Shown here one piece after another: positions 12,904 to 27,900 of a stretch of DNA of 64,000 nucleotides. The DNA comes from Plazaster borealis (Eukaryota; Echinodermata; Asteroidea; Forcipulatida; Labidiasteridae): positions 14,843,273 to 14,907,272 of the forward strand of contig CM037467.1 of NCBI GenBank assembly GCA_021014325.1, read 5' to 3'. Within the stretch, counting starts at the first letter, position 1, and every line of letters begins with the position of its first letter. The notes beneath the pieces are model-generated. The model saw nothing but the letters and a program-made list of their open reading frames with translations. It had not been told where the DNA came from and did not search any database. Made by a program: the position numbers and the translations under genes.

Positions 12904-15900
12904 TCAGTTTTGTAAGTCTTGTGCCGTGTACAAACTGTAGTACTGTCCCTGGAGTTGCATGAGATCCTCATGCCTGCCCAACTCGGCTAGTTTGCCATGG
13001 CGGATGACAGCAATCTTCTCAGCATCATGGATGGTGGAGAGACGGTGGGCAATAGTGATGCAGGTTCGACCCTTCTTGGCCTCGTCTAAGGCTTCTTGTA
13101 CAACCTAGAAAAGAGAATTGGAAGATTTGTCAGATCATGAAGATTAAAGAGAGTACCTCTTAGCTAATCTGATCTCAAACACCACAGTAACTTACTCTTT
13201 CACTTTCGGAGTCCAATGCAGATGTAGCCTCATCCAGAAGGAGGATCTTGGGGTTACAGACAAGCGCCCTCGCGATGGCCACTCGCTGCTTCTGACCGCC
13301 AGACAGCTGGGTGCCCTTGTCTCCTACTCTTGTTTCATAACCCTGGGCCAGACACAAAAGCATGGCTCATTATATAAGATGTTCAATATTGAAAAAATCT
13401 CACAATTTAATTCTACATGGTTGCCATGACCCCTGCAGACTAGCAAACTCACCTCAGGTAATGAAGCAATAAAGTCGTGGATGTTGGCTTTCTTGGCTGC
13501 ATCAATCACCTCTTCCATGGACACTTTTCTGGAGTTGTCACCGTATGCAATATTATCAGCCACAGTACGATCAAAGAGAATTGGTTCCTGGGAGACTAAA
13601 CCAATCTGAGATCGAAGCCAGCCAAGGTTCAGAATCTTTATCTCATGGTTGTCCAAACTCTAGGGAAATATTGCAAAGAATTTATTGTCGCATGTAACAT
13701 GGAACTATTTTGTTAGGTTATTATTATAGGTTCAGTGACCATGATAATATCCCTAGCATGTTAACACTTCATACATTAAAATGGAGTAAGTCTATTACCA
13801 CTTGTCCCGAGATTGGGTTATAAAACCTCTCCATCAGTGAAATGGAGGTGCTCTTCCCACAACCGCTGCTTCCAACTAGAGCTAAGGTTTCTCCTGGCTT
13901 CACAGAGACATTCAGTCCTCGTAGAACTGGTACATCAGGACGGGTTGGGTAATGGTAATGCACGTTGTCAAAGGAAATCTCTGGAGAAAAATTGTCCTAA
14001 AATCAAAAAGTGAGAAAAGGTTTATTGTTTGTTTTTTAACATCTAACCATCTATTAGAACACCAACATTCTTGGTAAAAGAAATTTTGCTTTTAAGACAA
14101 TTTAGTCAGTAATTCATACCAGTTTTAATCCTTTATCGTTTTGGTTGTCAATCGGAGGGACTCTGTCCAGTAACTTGAAAATGTGTGCTGCAGACATCTT
14201 AGCTTTTGAATAGTCTGGTGCTGATGCCATGGCCCGACCTAGACCAGTCCCACCAAACACTATGGCTGAGAAAACCCTGAGAAGAGTAACATTAAAACTA
14301 GCATTAACTTGCATTGTAGCGTATCAAAACTAAATGGTTGTTAATTGGCCAATTTAATTGGTTAATTTATAATATAACACTTAGTTCTTATACAGAGCAC
14401 ATATCCTAGAAGCTAGATCAATAAGGTGCTTCACAACATATTTTTAGACCATTATTTGAACTTTCTCAACTCTTTGGGGAGCATACAATCCTGCTTAAAT
14501 TAATGCTAAGGGGTTTAATCGTTAATCCAACACAAGCCTTCTCAGGTTCCCATTATATTTGTCAACATGCCCTCAAAGGAAATTGACCAATCTGCTGAGA
14601 TACAAAACTTAAACATAAAATCAAAACAAGATGCTAATAAATGAGTCAACAAGACAGCATGTGATTCTCATAACGATTAAAATAAACCCAATGATCTGTT
14701 TTCATACTCACAGGAAGATGTTCTCAAATTGCATGTGGCCATTTTCAACGAGCCAGCCACCAAAGCGAAATGCAGCTGCATAAGCAAAGAAGATGACACA
14801 CTGAGAGATACCGTAAGCAAGTCCAGAAAGATGAGCATCCTTCAGACTTGTCCTAATGAGTAATGAAAGTTACAAGAATTAAATTATTAGTGGGTTGAAC
14901 AGGAAAAATTAACTAGAGCGGGATTTGAACCAACGACCTCCGGATTAACGTGCCGGTGCTCTACCAACTGAGCTATCTAGCCCTATGTTGGCAGTCTCCC
15001 TATTTTGTCAATATCTTTGTTCGGGGGTGCCAGAGTCAGAAGCCATACAACCCTTAACTGCCGAGTAGCCAGGGATCACACCCAAGTTTACGATACAAAC
15101 TGGGAAGCAGCAGCCAGGGGATCACCATAAAGGGGATGCAACTTTTTATTTCAGATATCAAATAATAAACCACAAGGGAAACTGTGGTTTAGGAATTAAA
15201 TTATAAACAGGAATAATTGCAGGAACTTTTTTCTTTTAAGGTTATCGTACACGTTTGGTAATGACTCAAAACAAATATTAGCATAAAAACTTACTTGGTA
15301 ACAAGCAACAGGGAGCTGTTGATAGTATAAAACATTGTAGGAAACGACTCTCTCTGAAGTAACGTAGTTTTTGAGAAAGAGGTAATTTCTCACTAAAATA
15401 ATAAAAACTTCTTGCAAGAAGTTTTTATTCCTATCTGAAAGCACTCAAATTTGTACCAAGGGTGTTTTTTCTTTCATCATTTTCTTGCAACTTCGATGAC
15501 CAATTGAGCCCAAATTTTCACAGGCTTGTTATTTTATGCATATGTTGGGATACACCAAGTGAGAATACTATGGTCTTTGACAATTACCAAACGTGTTCAG
15601 CGCCTTTAATGACTAACAATTGAATCTTTCTATTTATGCAAACTAACTTTCATCCTTTATACTAGCATGCCATGGTATTTGGCCCTTTGAAAACAAAAGT
15701 AGGAGTACAAGGGCTGACATACATGTACATTTGGTATAGGCTTATCAGGATATATATAACAATTTTGCAGATTTTTCTGAGGGCCCAAAAAAATCAGAAA
15801 TTAGACTTAAGTTGGAAGAACATCATGCCTGTCAATAATTTTATTTTTTTAAAACAAACTAGTTAAAGTCAAATATTTACTTATGAGGTTTGGCGAGCAA

Positions 15901-18900
15901 CTCTGTATGTTTCTCATTGAATTTTGGCTCCAACGTCAAACTAGCCACCGTCCGAATATTCTCAATGGTCTCAGTGACGATCTGTTTAAAAGACAGCATA
16001 ATAATTGGTTACAGTGATTAAATCTCATGACGATAACTAGAGCACACAAGTCAAATCATTGAGAATAAACCAACAAGATCTTTTCAAATCCACCACCAAT
16101 TCCCAAAAAGATTTAGGCAAACAACAAAGATTCTACCTCCTCCATGCAAAGCCTTAATCCTACATTTATTTGAGTAGGGGGAAAATGGTGTCATACCTTT
16201 CCAATGCTTTCCTGGCTAGATTTCTGAGATTTTACATTGCCTCGTTGGAATTTAAGCTGGAGTACACTAGCAAAGGCAATGAAAGGAAGAAAAGCTAACA
16301 CAAGTAACGTCAACTGCCAACCAAAGATAAATGCAATGATGATAGCTACACCGATATTGAAGAATCCTTGACATATGAACCCAAATCTGTCACCAGTCAC
16401 CTATCAAGAGAAGAAGAATAGAGGGATGGATAAATGATGGCTCAGTGTTTCTTTTCTTTCAATCTTCTTCAGCGCCGTAACTAGGATAACATTTTAGGGG
16501 GGCACAAGGAGGTGCACAAGGGGGTGCAACATTTTTCTAGGGGGGCACTTCTGGCCAAGTTTCCATTTGCTTTTATCTTTAAACAAAATATTTACTATTT
16601 TTTATAAGATAATCTGGCGTTAGTCTAAAAATAAAATACACTGTCTGTGTGTAAATGGAAAAAAAGTTTTAAAAACATTGAAATTATCACATTAAAATTC
16701 TGGAAATTTCCAATCCCAAAAGTCCTCTGATCTTTTATTTTAATAAATGTCATAAACTCATAAAGTTATTAACATTCATTCCTCACACCCGTTATAGTTA
16801 GTTTCATATTTGATCTGGTATTGAGAAAACACCTTTTGCCATGTCAAGTAATTTATATAACTTTTCCAAATTATACAATGTACCCAATATGTCCCACAAT
16901 GACTAAACAAAGTCTCCAAATAAAGTCAAGTATTTTAAATATTTTAAATAACAGAGTTTTCACTCACCCCCTGAATCTGTGAAGCTTCTGTAGAGAGCCT
17001 TGTTGTCAAAATTCCACTGCTGTTTTTGTGGTCATCAAAGAAAGCAATGTCCTATAAATACATAGAACAAGGCTGAGATATTACTTTACTGACCATGGGA
17101 GAGCATTTTCAAACAAATTATTAATTAATGTCAAGTTCAATTCTGTTTTAAAAATAATGTTATCAAAAGGTTTTAAATTCAAAATTTGCAGATAGCCAAA
17201 GACTTCTTCTTCTTACAATATTTTGACATTAAGTTTAACAGTGTTTGGTATCAAGAAAACCACCTACACAACAAATTGTTTTTAATGAATGAAAAGAATG
17301 TCTTTTAAAAATATTTCATATTCTATGTAATAATCAACTAAAGAAAGTCTTTGAATCACTGAGTGTTAATAGGAATGAAGGAGGCGGTACATACTACATC
17401 GTTTATGAGGCCAAGAGAAATCCATTTTAATAAGTTGTTTTGAGCATTCTAAATATAGAACTTGCCATATGGTTTGAGTCATTTGAAATCCACTTCATGT
17501 ATACTTCACTGGTTGAAGGTTGGTTTTTCCAGATTAAACATTATTTAAATGACAATACGTTCCTTTGGGGTTATGGTTTTGTTACATTTGAGCAGTCACA
17601 CCTACAGATCTCCATTGAGCAGTCATACGCTTTTCAGATTCTTCACTTAACCAAAAATATGAATGGCAATTTTGATAGTGCATGACATGACATCACTATT
17701 TCATACTGCACTCTGCAAATTCTTAACAGAGTCACTATTTCCTTTTGGTCAAATGTTGTAAATAAGAATTTACAAAAGATTTAGTTTCAGATTTCATTTA
17801 CAATTAAACCAGCAAGCAATCAGTTTCCAGTCTAACATTCTTCGACTGAGAGTTCGGAAAGTCTTCCTGATTGAAATCTCCAACAGGCTACAATGATGCA
17901 GAGTTGGGGTCTACCAGTTTTCACTCTACTATTGATTCTACCAAATGATGTTTTATCAACGCACTGCTGCCCAACATGTTCCACACGGTCAATCAGTCCT
18001 CTAAACACCCACCAATTACAACAAATAGAGAACAACAGAGATGTCATCAAGGCCATGGAAAGAAATCCCCAGCTGGTGTATGACAGGGTTCACCAGACGC
18101 CAATAGTTCAGCTGACTCCCCACCAAGAGCAGCAAATTCTACGTAACTTTCCGATGATATTTAATTTAGGATTCCCATCAGGCGAGCGAAACACTACTGG
18201 AGGAAGTGAACAAGGGCGTGTACGAAGGAATGTAGCAGGAGATTGTGAGTTACAGAGAAGAGTTTGTCAGCCAAGCACAAGCCTGGAACCACTTATTCTT
18301 GCACTAAATGACGATGGGCAGGTTGTTCAAATAGTACAGGTAAAGTGACAAGAACAATCTCAATTTTATTGAAATAAATTTTCCAATTGTTTCCATAAAA
18401 GTACTTTTTGATTTCTGCAAAGTTGTTTTCAACTCCACAAAGCACCTCTAATGACCTCAGATTTGTTGTATTCTCTTATTTTATTAATTTCCTTTTTTTA
18501 ATATAGAGTTCAAACCAGAATCAATACCAGTGGATATTGGAGGAGGTATGTCTGACCAATCAAACGCCTACTCCACCCGGCGGTCAAGTCTGCTGTATTG
18601 CCCAACGGTTTGTCAGAGGTTTGTTCATCAACCTTAGTATACCCACAGCATCATTTGACTTCGCTGATGTCATCGTACATAGCTGTGTGTCTTACTATGT
18701 AGCAAATTAACTCTCCATAAAACTTGAGACATTTTTTCCTTGGTGCTCATGGACAGATTTTCTTAAAGAATTTAAGTCTTAAATTCCTAAATTACCAATA
18801 GGGGAGACCCATTATATAATGATGAAGTGATTGTGAATTAGTTCTTACCTGTCGTAACATAGCCTTGAATGCTAATCTTCTTAGACGCAATGTAAGCTCC

Positions 18901-21900
18901 CCACCTGACTTTCCTAGCATCATACCCTACAGTTCACAACAATTAGCAAATTAGCACTTACATTGTTCAAAACATTCTTAACTTCCCCCCCCTCCCCTCC
19001 CGCCTCTCAGCTTTTTGAGGTTTTTCAAAATTCTGTAAAATAAATATTTACAAAAAAGTCTTTCTCACCAATCAAAATATATCTTGCTGATTTGTGTTGC
19101 CGTGGTACATCCCAAAGTCAGTAGTACTTATTGAGTGATAATTCCCTCTCGTGATAACTGAAGTTTAGGGCAAATTTAAATAAATGTTTGGAAAAATTGA
19201 ATGTCTGTTTTTAAAAGTTCTGGAAAGGAATTAAAAGCTAAGCCATCAGGTTGATGTACTTACCCCCAAACCATTGGTGATGAATGCAATTACACCAAGT
19301 GAAAAGAGAAGAAGGCAGTAAATGACAACCTGAGTGCGTATAGTTTCATCATCCAAAGCAAAAACCTACGTAAATCAAGATAATAATAACTCATTTTTAT
19401 ATAGCACTTTATCTATGAGCGTCTCAAAGCGCTCATCGTTATTTATTTCCAGACAGGTTTTTGAAGTTTATGAATTATGAGACCCATTTATGTAACACAT
19501 TGTAAGTGTTAACAAGGTGCTGCGGCGCATTCAGCAGCCACTGCCAGAAACACCGCGGCAAACCGCTTTTCTTAGCGATGTGTGTCACTTTTACGTGCAT
19601 TACACAACACAAAAGGATACAATAGACAAGACCCGAACTCGAACCCACACTCCGCTAATCAGAAACACCAGAGTCCAAGTTAACCAGTGCGCTTGACCGC
19701 TCGGTCACGACATGTCACAGATTAGAAAATCATTATAAACCAAGATCTATAAGAAGCAAACAATCAGACATACAATAATAAGAACCAATGTTATTGAATA
19801 TTAATGGATTGTTAGGGGTTCTAAAGTCTGAAGGACCAGTTAATTAATTGAAAAATATGTTTACTCCAAGGATGCGGCTGAAGATAACTGCAAAAGCAGG
19901 TTGCACTCCTCCATTGAAAGCTGAGCAGATAACACCAATGATGATGTAAAGAAGCTCAGGAGAATTCATCTTCACGACTCGTGTAAAATTGAAATTCATC
20001 AAGACATCTTCCTCATCCTCCTTTAAGAATAAAGTTTAATTATAATAAATCTCAATAAGAATTAAGACTGTATAAGGGTTGATGTATGGTTTCCCTAAAT
20101 GACTACAGGACTTTGAAATAACATTAACAATGTAGCTTGAGTGATTATATGAAAATGCTTCATTATTATTGATTACAAGTTCTACCTTTGTCTCTGGAAT
20201 ATCCGAGGTTGCTGATACTGTAGACTGCATACGATTCAGGTCTGGAGTTTGTTTGTCACTTGAGCCAGAAATATTCCGATGACGAGATGACGACAACGGT
20301 TCCTTCTCTGCATTCTTAGCTTCAGCTGATCCTAAGAACAACACCACAAAGGATTAGACAACACCACAGAACTCAGAACAACACCACAAAATATCAGAAC
20401 AACACCACAAAAGATCAGAACACCACAAAAGATTAAACACCACAGAATATCACAACAACACTACAAAAGATTAAATATTTTAAACTGAAATCTTTACTAG
20501 AAAGTTACTTTAAGCAATCTAGAGAAGCAAATGAAATCTAACTGAACTCTAAGTGACACCTTAGGCAATGAGAGCTTTAGGAACACTAGGTGGCAGCAGA
20601 CTTGAACAGGTTAAAATTCCATTGTTTATGTCATTCTGGCTATGTGAACATTTCCCAGCACAATGGAGCAAGTACACGCAAGGGCAAATGGTTAACTAGT
20701 GGTTGCTTACGTACGTGGGGCATGCACACTGAAGTTCAAGTGCGAATGACTCTAGTCATGTCATGTCAACGTGCGTGATCCTAAAATAATGCCGGATCAA
20801 CGTATGTTGTCATTTTTCTGATAACTGGTCCACTCTGCACTGTGCTATGAAAATGGCTATTGATAACCAGCCATGCCACCATGCCCAGTAGGCTGGTTCC
20901 AAATAGTCGACTAGCGTAGTCCAACTATTGTCGACTAGACAGAGTCGGGCTAACTTAGTCGAACTCTGGTCAACGATGGTTCTTCCACAAACTTGGCCTC
21001 AGTTTTAGCTGGTAAGTCTGCTGCCACCTAGTGTCCCACTGTCTCCCATTGTAGTGCTACAACATAATTACACTTCTCCATAATATTGTACTTTACATTG
21101 AAAGTCCACACTACATAGACACTAAAAATAAACTTGGAAGAAAAAACATTTTGCAATTTAACAGGCCCAATGTTCAGATACGCACAAGACTTCCGCAAAA
21201 CATCCTAGATATTTTTTCAATTGGAAGGCAGTTGTGATAAATTTCTTGTCAGCTTACTGTTTGTTACCCTTGCAAGATCTTATAAACATCCACCACAATT
21301 TATTTACATGCATGTTTTTATTTGAAATTATTTATTTATTTATATATCCAACAGCACAATTACTGCCAATAACAGGTTGGATAGGAAACGAGAAGAAATG
21401 TTCAGTTTTAGTTGTGGAAGGAAACCCCAATGGGGAAAACCCAGGCAATCAAGTGAGACTGAAAACCCAATCTTTCCACATGCAAGGCTCTGGTCTGAGG
21501 TGGGATTCGAACCGGGTCCACAGAGGTGAAAGGCAGACACAGAAACCACTGAGCCAACTTGATCCCCTACTGTGAGAAAAAACTAAAAGGCTGCCTCTAA
21601 TGGTTTGTTTGGATTTCTTTTCTGACACTACCTACCTGGTAAATAACCATCCTCCTCCTCACAATCAAAGTCTTATTATCAAGTGGTAAGAAAATATAAG
21701 AAACGGTAGAAGATGGGTTAGTCAATTGGTTAGTACCGGGTCCAAACATTCCACACACAAATCACACAGGGAATTCACTACACACATGACATCGGTATAA
21801 ATTATAAATATCAACATCAAGCTACAATCTCATCTACCATTTTGAAAGAGTTGTTTAAATTAGAATGCCGAGAACATTGAATGACTTCAAAGTGCTGTAG

Positions 21901-24900
21901 TGTTATTACAATAGAAGGGTCTTATACAAACCGTTTGCTGAATTTGTGTACTAAATGTGATGTCATTTACAAATTCCTCTTTTTCAAAACTCAAAAATTG
22001 CTATTTTTATACCAATATATTTTCTAGATGTTTTTGATGTCACAAACGTTTTGGGAAATAAGTGGTTTTATTTTCCCATGACTAAGTAGTAAGGACACAT
22101 AGTAAATGTTAGATTACCATTGGATGTAGCATCGGCAACCTGAAGAATTGAAGGTAAACTTTCCAGGGACATTCACTGATAGACCATTCGATTTAAAAAT
22201 TAAAATCAATAAAACATATAGGAAGGAATTACTTTATGGGAAGGAATTACTTTATGGAAAGTGAAAATTAAAAATTAAACTAAATAAACCGCTTTTAAGA
22301 AATCCTGCTAGTTGTTTCATCTGATAATCATTGAAAAAAAAAAATATTTCAAAAAAGTATTACAAGTAGCCAAAAAATTTCCTTTAAATAATTTATATCT
22401 CACCTTTTTCTTCATTTTGCCCTTCATCATCATCATCTTCAGAATCCTCTTCTTTATCCTCTGCCTCCTCCTTAGTCTTCTCTTCCTTTCGACTCTGGAG
22501 TTGGACTAAACCATAGTACAATCCTTTCTTGTCTTGCATCAAGACGTCATGAGAACCTTTCTCAAAGATAATGCCATCTTTGACGCTACAGATGACATCT
22601 GCATTTTGAATAGTTGAGAGACGGTGGGCGATGACGATTGTGGTGCGGCCAGTCTGGACCTGGGTAAGATATACAATGTAGTACATACATATGTTAAAAT
22701 TAAGTGCAGGCAGCTCAACTAAATGGCACAATTTGAGGGAATTTTGACGTTGTGAAGGTTAACACTATTTATAGAAAGAGTTTTCAATGAGTACAGTTGT
22801 TGTAGAAAATCTTAGAAGATTAACTTAATGTAAAAAATAAGTACTACAAAATCAATCAACCTTTTTCTAGTTACACCCCAGAGACAATAATTATGGTTAA
22901 CTTATAGTAGCCATATCCACATCTAGCCATTTTAATGTCTAGCCATAACCAAGTTTACCTTGTCAAGGGCTGCTTGGACGGTAGCCTCACTCTCAGTATC
23001 AAGGGCTGATGTAGCTTCATCCAGTAAGAGGATCTTTGGATTACGAACTAGCGCCCTCGCAATGGCTACACGTTGCTTCTGACCACCAGACAGCTGAGCT
23101 CCTCGGTCACCAACAAGTGTCTCATATCCCTGAGAAAAATTAATGAGATTTTTATTTTCCAAACTGCATACAGAAACAATAATAGTGTGTGAACGCTGAA
23201 TAAATATCCTATCAGTCTCAACTACGCAGAGCATTTCAGGACAATCGATCACTAGATATGTCACAAAGCCGTAAAACATCATTTTGGGTTTTTAAGGACA
23301 ACTGACGAGCAATAAAATATTTCCACATAATATCAAGTAAGTTAATTTTGTGGTAGCCACAACAGCCTCTCAGGTTTCCTGAGCCAGCTACAGCTACAAC
23401 TACAGTCAAAAAGACAGTCTCACTTTTAATGGAGAAGACAAACAGTGTTGGAATGTAGATGGAAAAGAACTTACGTCTGGTAAGGCAGATATGAAGTCAT
23501 GAGCATTAGCCTCCTTTGCAGCTGCTTTTATCTCTTCATCTGTTGAATCCACACGACCGTAGCGGATATTCTCAGCAATGGTGGTAGCAAAGAGGACAGG
23601 TTCTTGGCTGACCACTCCAATGTTCTCTCTCAGCCACCTTACATTGATGTCACGCAAGTCATTCCCATCTAGTTTGACCTGATGGATGTATGTTTATATA
23701 AGCAAACAATTAACACGAAGGTGTAACAATGGTCAATCCAATCATTTTTCTGTTTTGCCTTTGGACAAAGTTCCAGCAAAAATCTTGGGAAAGAAAGACA
23801 AAGACTCACCGATCCAGACAATGGATCATAGAACCGCTGGACGAGTTGTACTGTGGTGCTCTTACCACATCCACTAGTACCAACCAACGCAACTGTCTGA
23901 CCTCTATTGACCTCTAAGGTCAAGCCATTCAACACCTTCAAAAATAAAGCAAAATATTAAATATGGTTACGAAAGAGAAAGTAATCTCTATGGTTTTACT
24001 GAGGTAATAACTGGAAATGTAGAAAAGCATTTTGGATTAAATTATTAAATCATATTTCAATGATTGTTGTTAATGTTCCTACAACCAGTCTATTTTTATA
24101 ATAATTATTATCATTTGTAAATTTAATTGAAGAAACTTATCACAAATTGACCAAAAAAAGAGAAAACTTGGAAATAATATTAGAGGTTTATGAAATCAAA
24201 TACACTGTCCAAAATATATTTTGTTTTCTTCTTCAATAACGGCGCTGCCACAACGAAAGCAGACTACCTAAGCAACCATCAGCTTTGTAGTCTCTACTCT
24301 TGGTTCTACTCTCACCTTAGTGTCCGGTCTGGATGGATAGCAGAAATGGACATTCTTAAATGAGATATCCCCAGTTAATAAATCTGGCTTCAGACCAAGG
24401 TCAGACGAATTGTCAATATCTGGAATCTATGGCATGGGAAATACATTTTCAAACAATATATGAAAATGAAATTAAAAAGGAAACAATAATTGTGAGGAAA
24501 CACATAAAGGATTATTTTTAGAGAATTAGGAGAATGTGAGGTATTAGACATATTGGAGTCCCCATACCAAACATGAAGCAACCACAGGATGACTAAACGG
24601 AAGATTGGGGTTAATGTCCCGAGTAATGCTTGCCATCTATCAGTCATGTATAGGTGTCCCCTGACCAAATTATGAGGCCCTAAAGGAGGTGGTCTGCGAG
24701 GGGGTTAAAGGGGAGTGGACATACCTGATCAATAATCTCCCAGATGGTACTAGCTGCTCCTCTTGCTGTGATGAAATCTGTGATGAAAGGAGTTCCTTGA
24801 CCCAATGAGAAGGCTCCAATTAAAATTGACAGAAAGGCCTGTTGATTAGAAAGTTTGGTGAGTAATCAAATATCTTGTCTGAGGATTCCTCTTTTGCCAA

Positions 24901-27900
24901 TTTTTGTTTTCTTCAAAAGTCAGTAATAAACAAAAGATCATACCACAATGATATCTCCAGGGGTGATTTCATCATTTAAATACAGCGTTGAGCCATACCT
25001 GAAAGACAACAATAAGAGTTCAGTATATTTCAAACAAATAGGATTCTTGATTGATATTGCACACACACTGTATTTACAAACATTTTGGTCTGAATCATAT
25101 TATTTGGTTTATTTACTTATTTATTACACAATTAGTGCCAATAACATGATGAATAAGAAACAAGAAGAGATGTTCAGTTCTAGATGTGGGAGGACAACCC
25201 CAATGGGAAAACCCACGCAATCAGGTAGGTACTGAAAACCCAATCCACATGCAAGGCTCCATTCCGAGGTGAGATTTGAACAGGGGTACATAGAGGTGAA
25301 AGGCAGGGATAGAAACCACTGAGTCAACCCGATCCCTCCTTTAATCATCTTAAAGCATGACACTGAAGTGACCAGACTTACCAGAAAGCCAAAGCATAAG
25401 TTGCATAGAAGTTGAAGTAGAAGGTTCCAACCAAGAAGGACTGCACTGTATCTTTTTTGATGGATTGCTTCTTGGCACTATATAAGCTTTTGGTATACCT
25501 ATCAAAAAGGATTCAGCAAGCAAAATTTAATCTGTTATATTTCAATTAATCGTTGCTTTTACAAGCCTCCCTGCGTCCCTTCAAATGGTACGGTCCAATC
25601 AAATAAAGGAAAGCGGACGTGTATCAAACTTTTACCTTTCTACTTCTTTCTGTTCTCCGCCAAAAGCTGCCACTGTCCTGATGGAGGAAAGAACCTCCTC
25701 AGCAATGGCCCCAGCTGAGGCATAAGCATCTAATGCAGTTTTAGCCATCTTACGAATCATCTGTTAAGATAAAGAAGTTTAAATCAATGTAGGCAAGAGA
25801 GAAGTACACTGGCTGTAGCTAAATGAAAATCATACTTAATTAAATAATTAATCAATTATTTAATTTTTCATTAATTACAACTCTCTTGCTGGATTAAAAT
25901 CTAAGCTGGTTGCAAAATTGCCAAGTATCGTTGCTTTTTATTATTATTGTCAACTTACCCCGATTCCAATGGATACAGAAGGCACCATAACGACAACAGC
26001 TACAGCTAAAATAACTAGAGTAAGCTTCCATGACTTGATAAATCCAAGAGCAATACCTCCTACTGCAGTCCCTGAGTACTGCAGAAGAATACCGAGCTTG
26101 TCACCAAATCCACTACGAATTTTATCAATATCCCTTTGGAAAAGAATGGAATAAAAACAAAATGATGAAAAGGTTTAGTTAAAAAAGTTGATAAGTGAAT
26201 CCACGATGGATTTCATCAATATCCCTTTGGAAAAGAATGAAATAAAAACAAAATGATAAAAAAGTATTTCTTTTTTTATGACAATAAGTTTAATTTCCAC
26301 TTTGAAATCAAAGACAGCAAGTACAATAGGCTGACCTTTTCTGAGACAAGAATTTGTAAAAAAACTTGAATTGAATAGTTTTTCAGATATTTTGGATTAA
26401 TGTAAGACAAACATTCTACATACTCTGATACCCTTGATGTTAGTTCTCCAGCTTTATGAGTGTCGAACCACGCTGTTTCCTGTCGAAGTATTGCTTGATA
26501 GAATCTCAGTCGGATCTTATAAATCTGTCTCTCGGCCGCTGTGTTCCATAACATGTTTTGCAAGTATGCTACAAGCATTATGATGACGCCCAGGATAGCG
26601 TAGTAATAAGAGAACTCAGTAACAATGTCAATAGGACTTGTTACCGGTCTGTAATAAAGTAGAAACAAAAAAATAATGAACAAGATGAAAACCAAATCAT
26701 TATTTTCAGATCTGTTTTCCATAGTAAAATATGAAAATACAAATCATTAATCCTTTTATCCTTCAGTATTGATATTAAAGAAAAGTCACAACAAATGTTC
26801 TGTAAACTATTTGACTTCACTGAGGTGTTTTTAAGGTAGGGTCATCATTTGGTTTTTGTCAACATAATGCTGATTTATAAGCAAAGTTATCAAGAAAGAC
26901 ATACTAAAAGTCACATATTAAAGTTTCAGTTGAATACAGTGTCTACTTGTTGTACAAACAGCAAAATGTAAATGACTTACAGCGGAGTAGTCATTGTAAC
27001 CATGGTGTCCGTTACGTTATTCTCTGAAGTCATCTCAGTGATTACAATGTTACGGCCGAAATCAATGAAAGCATCCGTCACTCCTCCAAAGAAAAAAAGA
27101 ACTAGTGGGAGTGCAGCTCCTTGAGCTGTGGCTAGTATCATAGCTAAGATTATAATGACAATATCAAAGGGGCCAGCGAACCGAAACTGTGTACAGAGAA
27201 CAAGCAATGTACATGCTTAATGAAATATTTGTAAAACATCAGAAATCTATGATAGGCCAATTTGATGGCTTCAGCAGTGGCTATGACTGCTATGTTGCCA
27301 TAGCCATAGCCCATAGAGAAAGAACGTGGTCCTTTCTCTATGCATAGCCATAGCCGAAGTTCCATTGTTCAGACTTATTCATAGATAAAGAAAGACACAA
27401 ATTGTAACTGCTTCAAATGACAAGGTCACTGAAAAAATACTGAATAAAATACATTTTATGGATTGTTCTCCTACACAGAAACAGAATAAAAAGTATGCAG
27501 AAAGATATGACAAAAATTTACAAAAATCCTAGTTCAAAGTCTTTTTCGACATGCAGCTATGATCAAGGAGTTTGTTCGAATCTAGAATGATTTACAAATT
27601 TAAATTCTTCTCAAAGAAGAGCAGCAGCACCCTCTAGAGGTTAAACCACATGGCAGGTAGAACTTACAAGCTGAAGAGTGCTAACAGCTCTAGTTTTGAC
27701 CTCCACCTTATCAGCCTCCGTCTCAGTCTTAACAGTTCCCTCCTTTAAGACAAGTTCTGTGTCTTCAACATTTGCAGTTTTGTTTTCTAGGTTGTCATTG
27801 TTATCTGGTTCAGGGACACTGCCATTGAGTGCAGACACTTTCATGTCTGGAAAGAAAGGCGAACAAAGGAGACGGGATAAGACGATACCTAATAGAGAGG

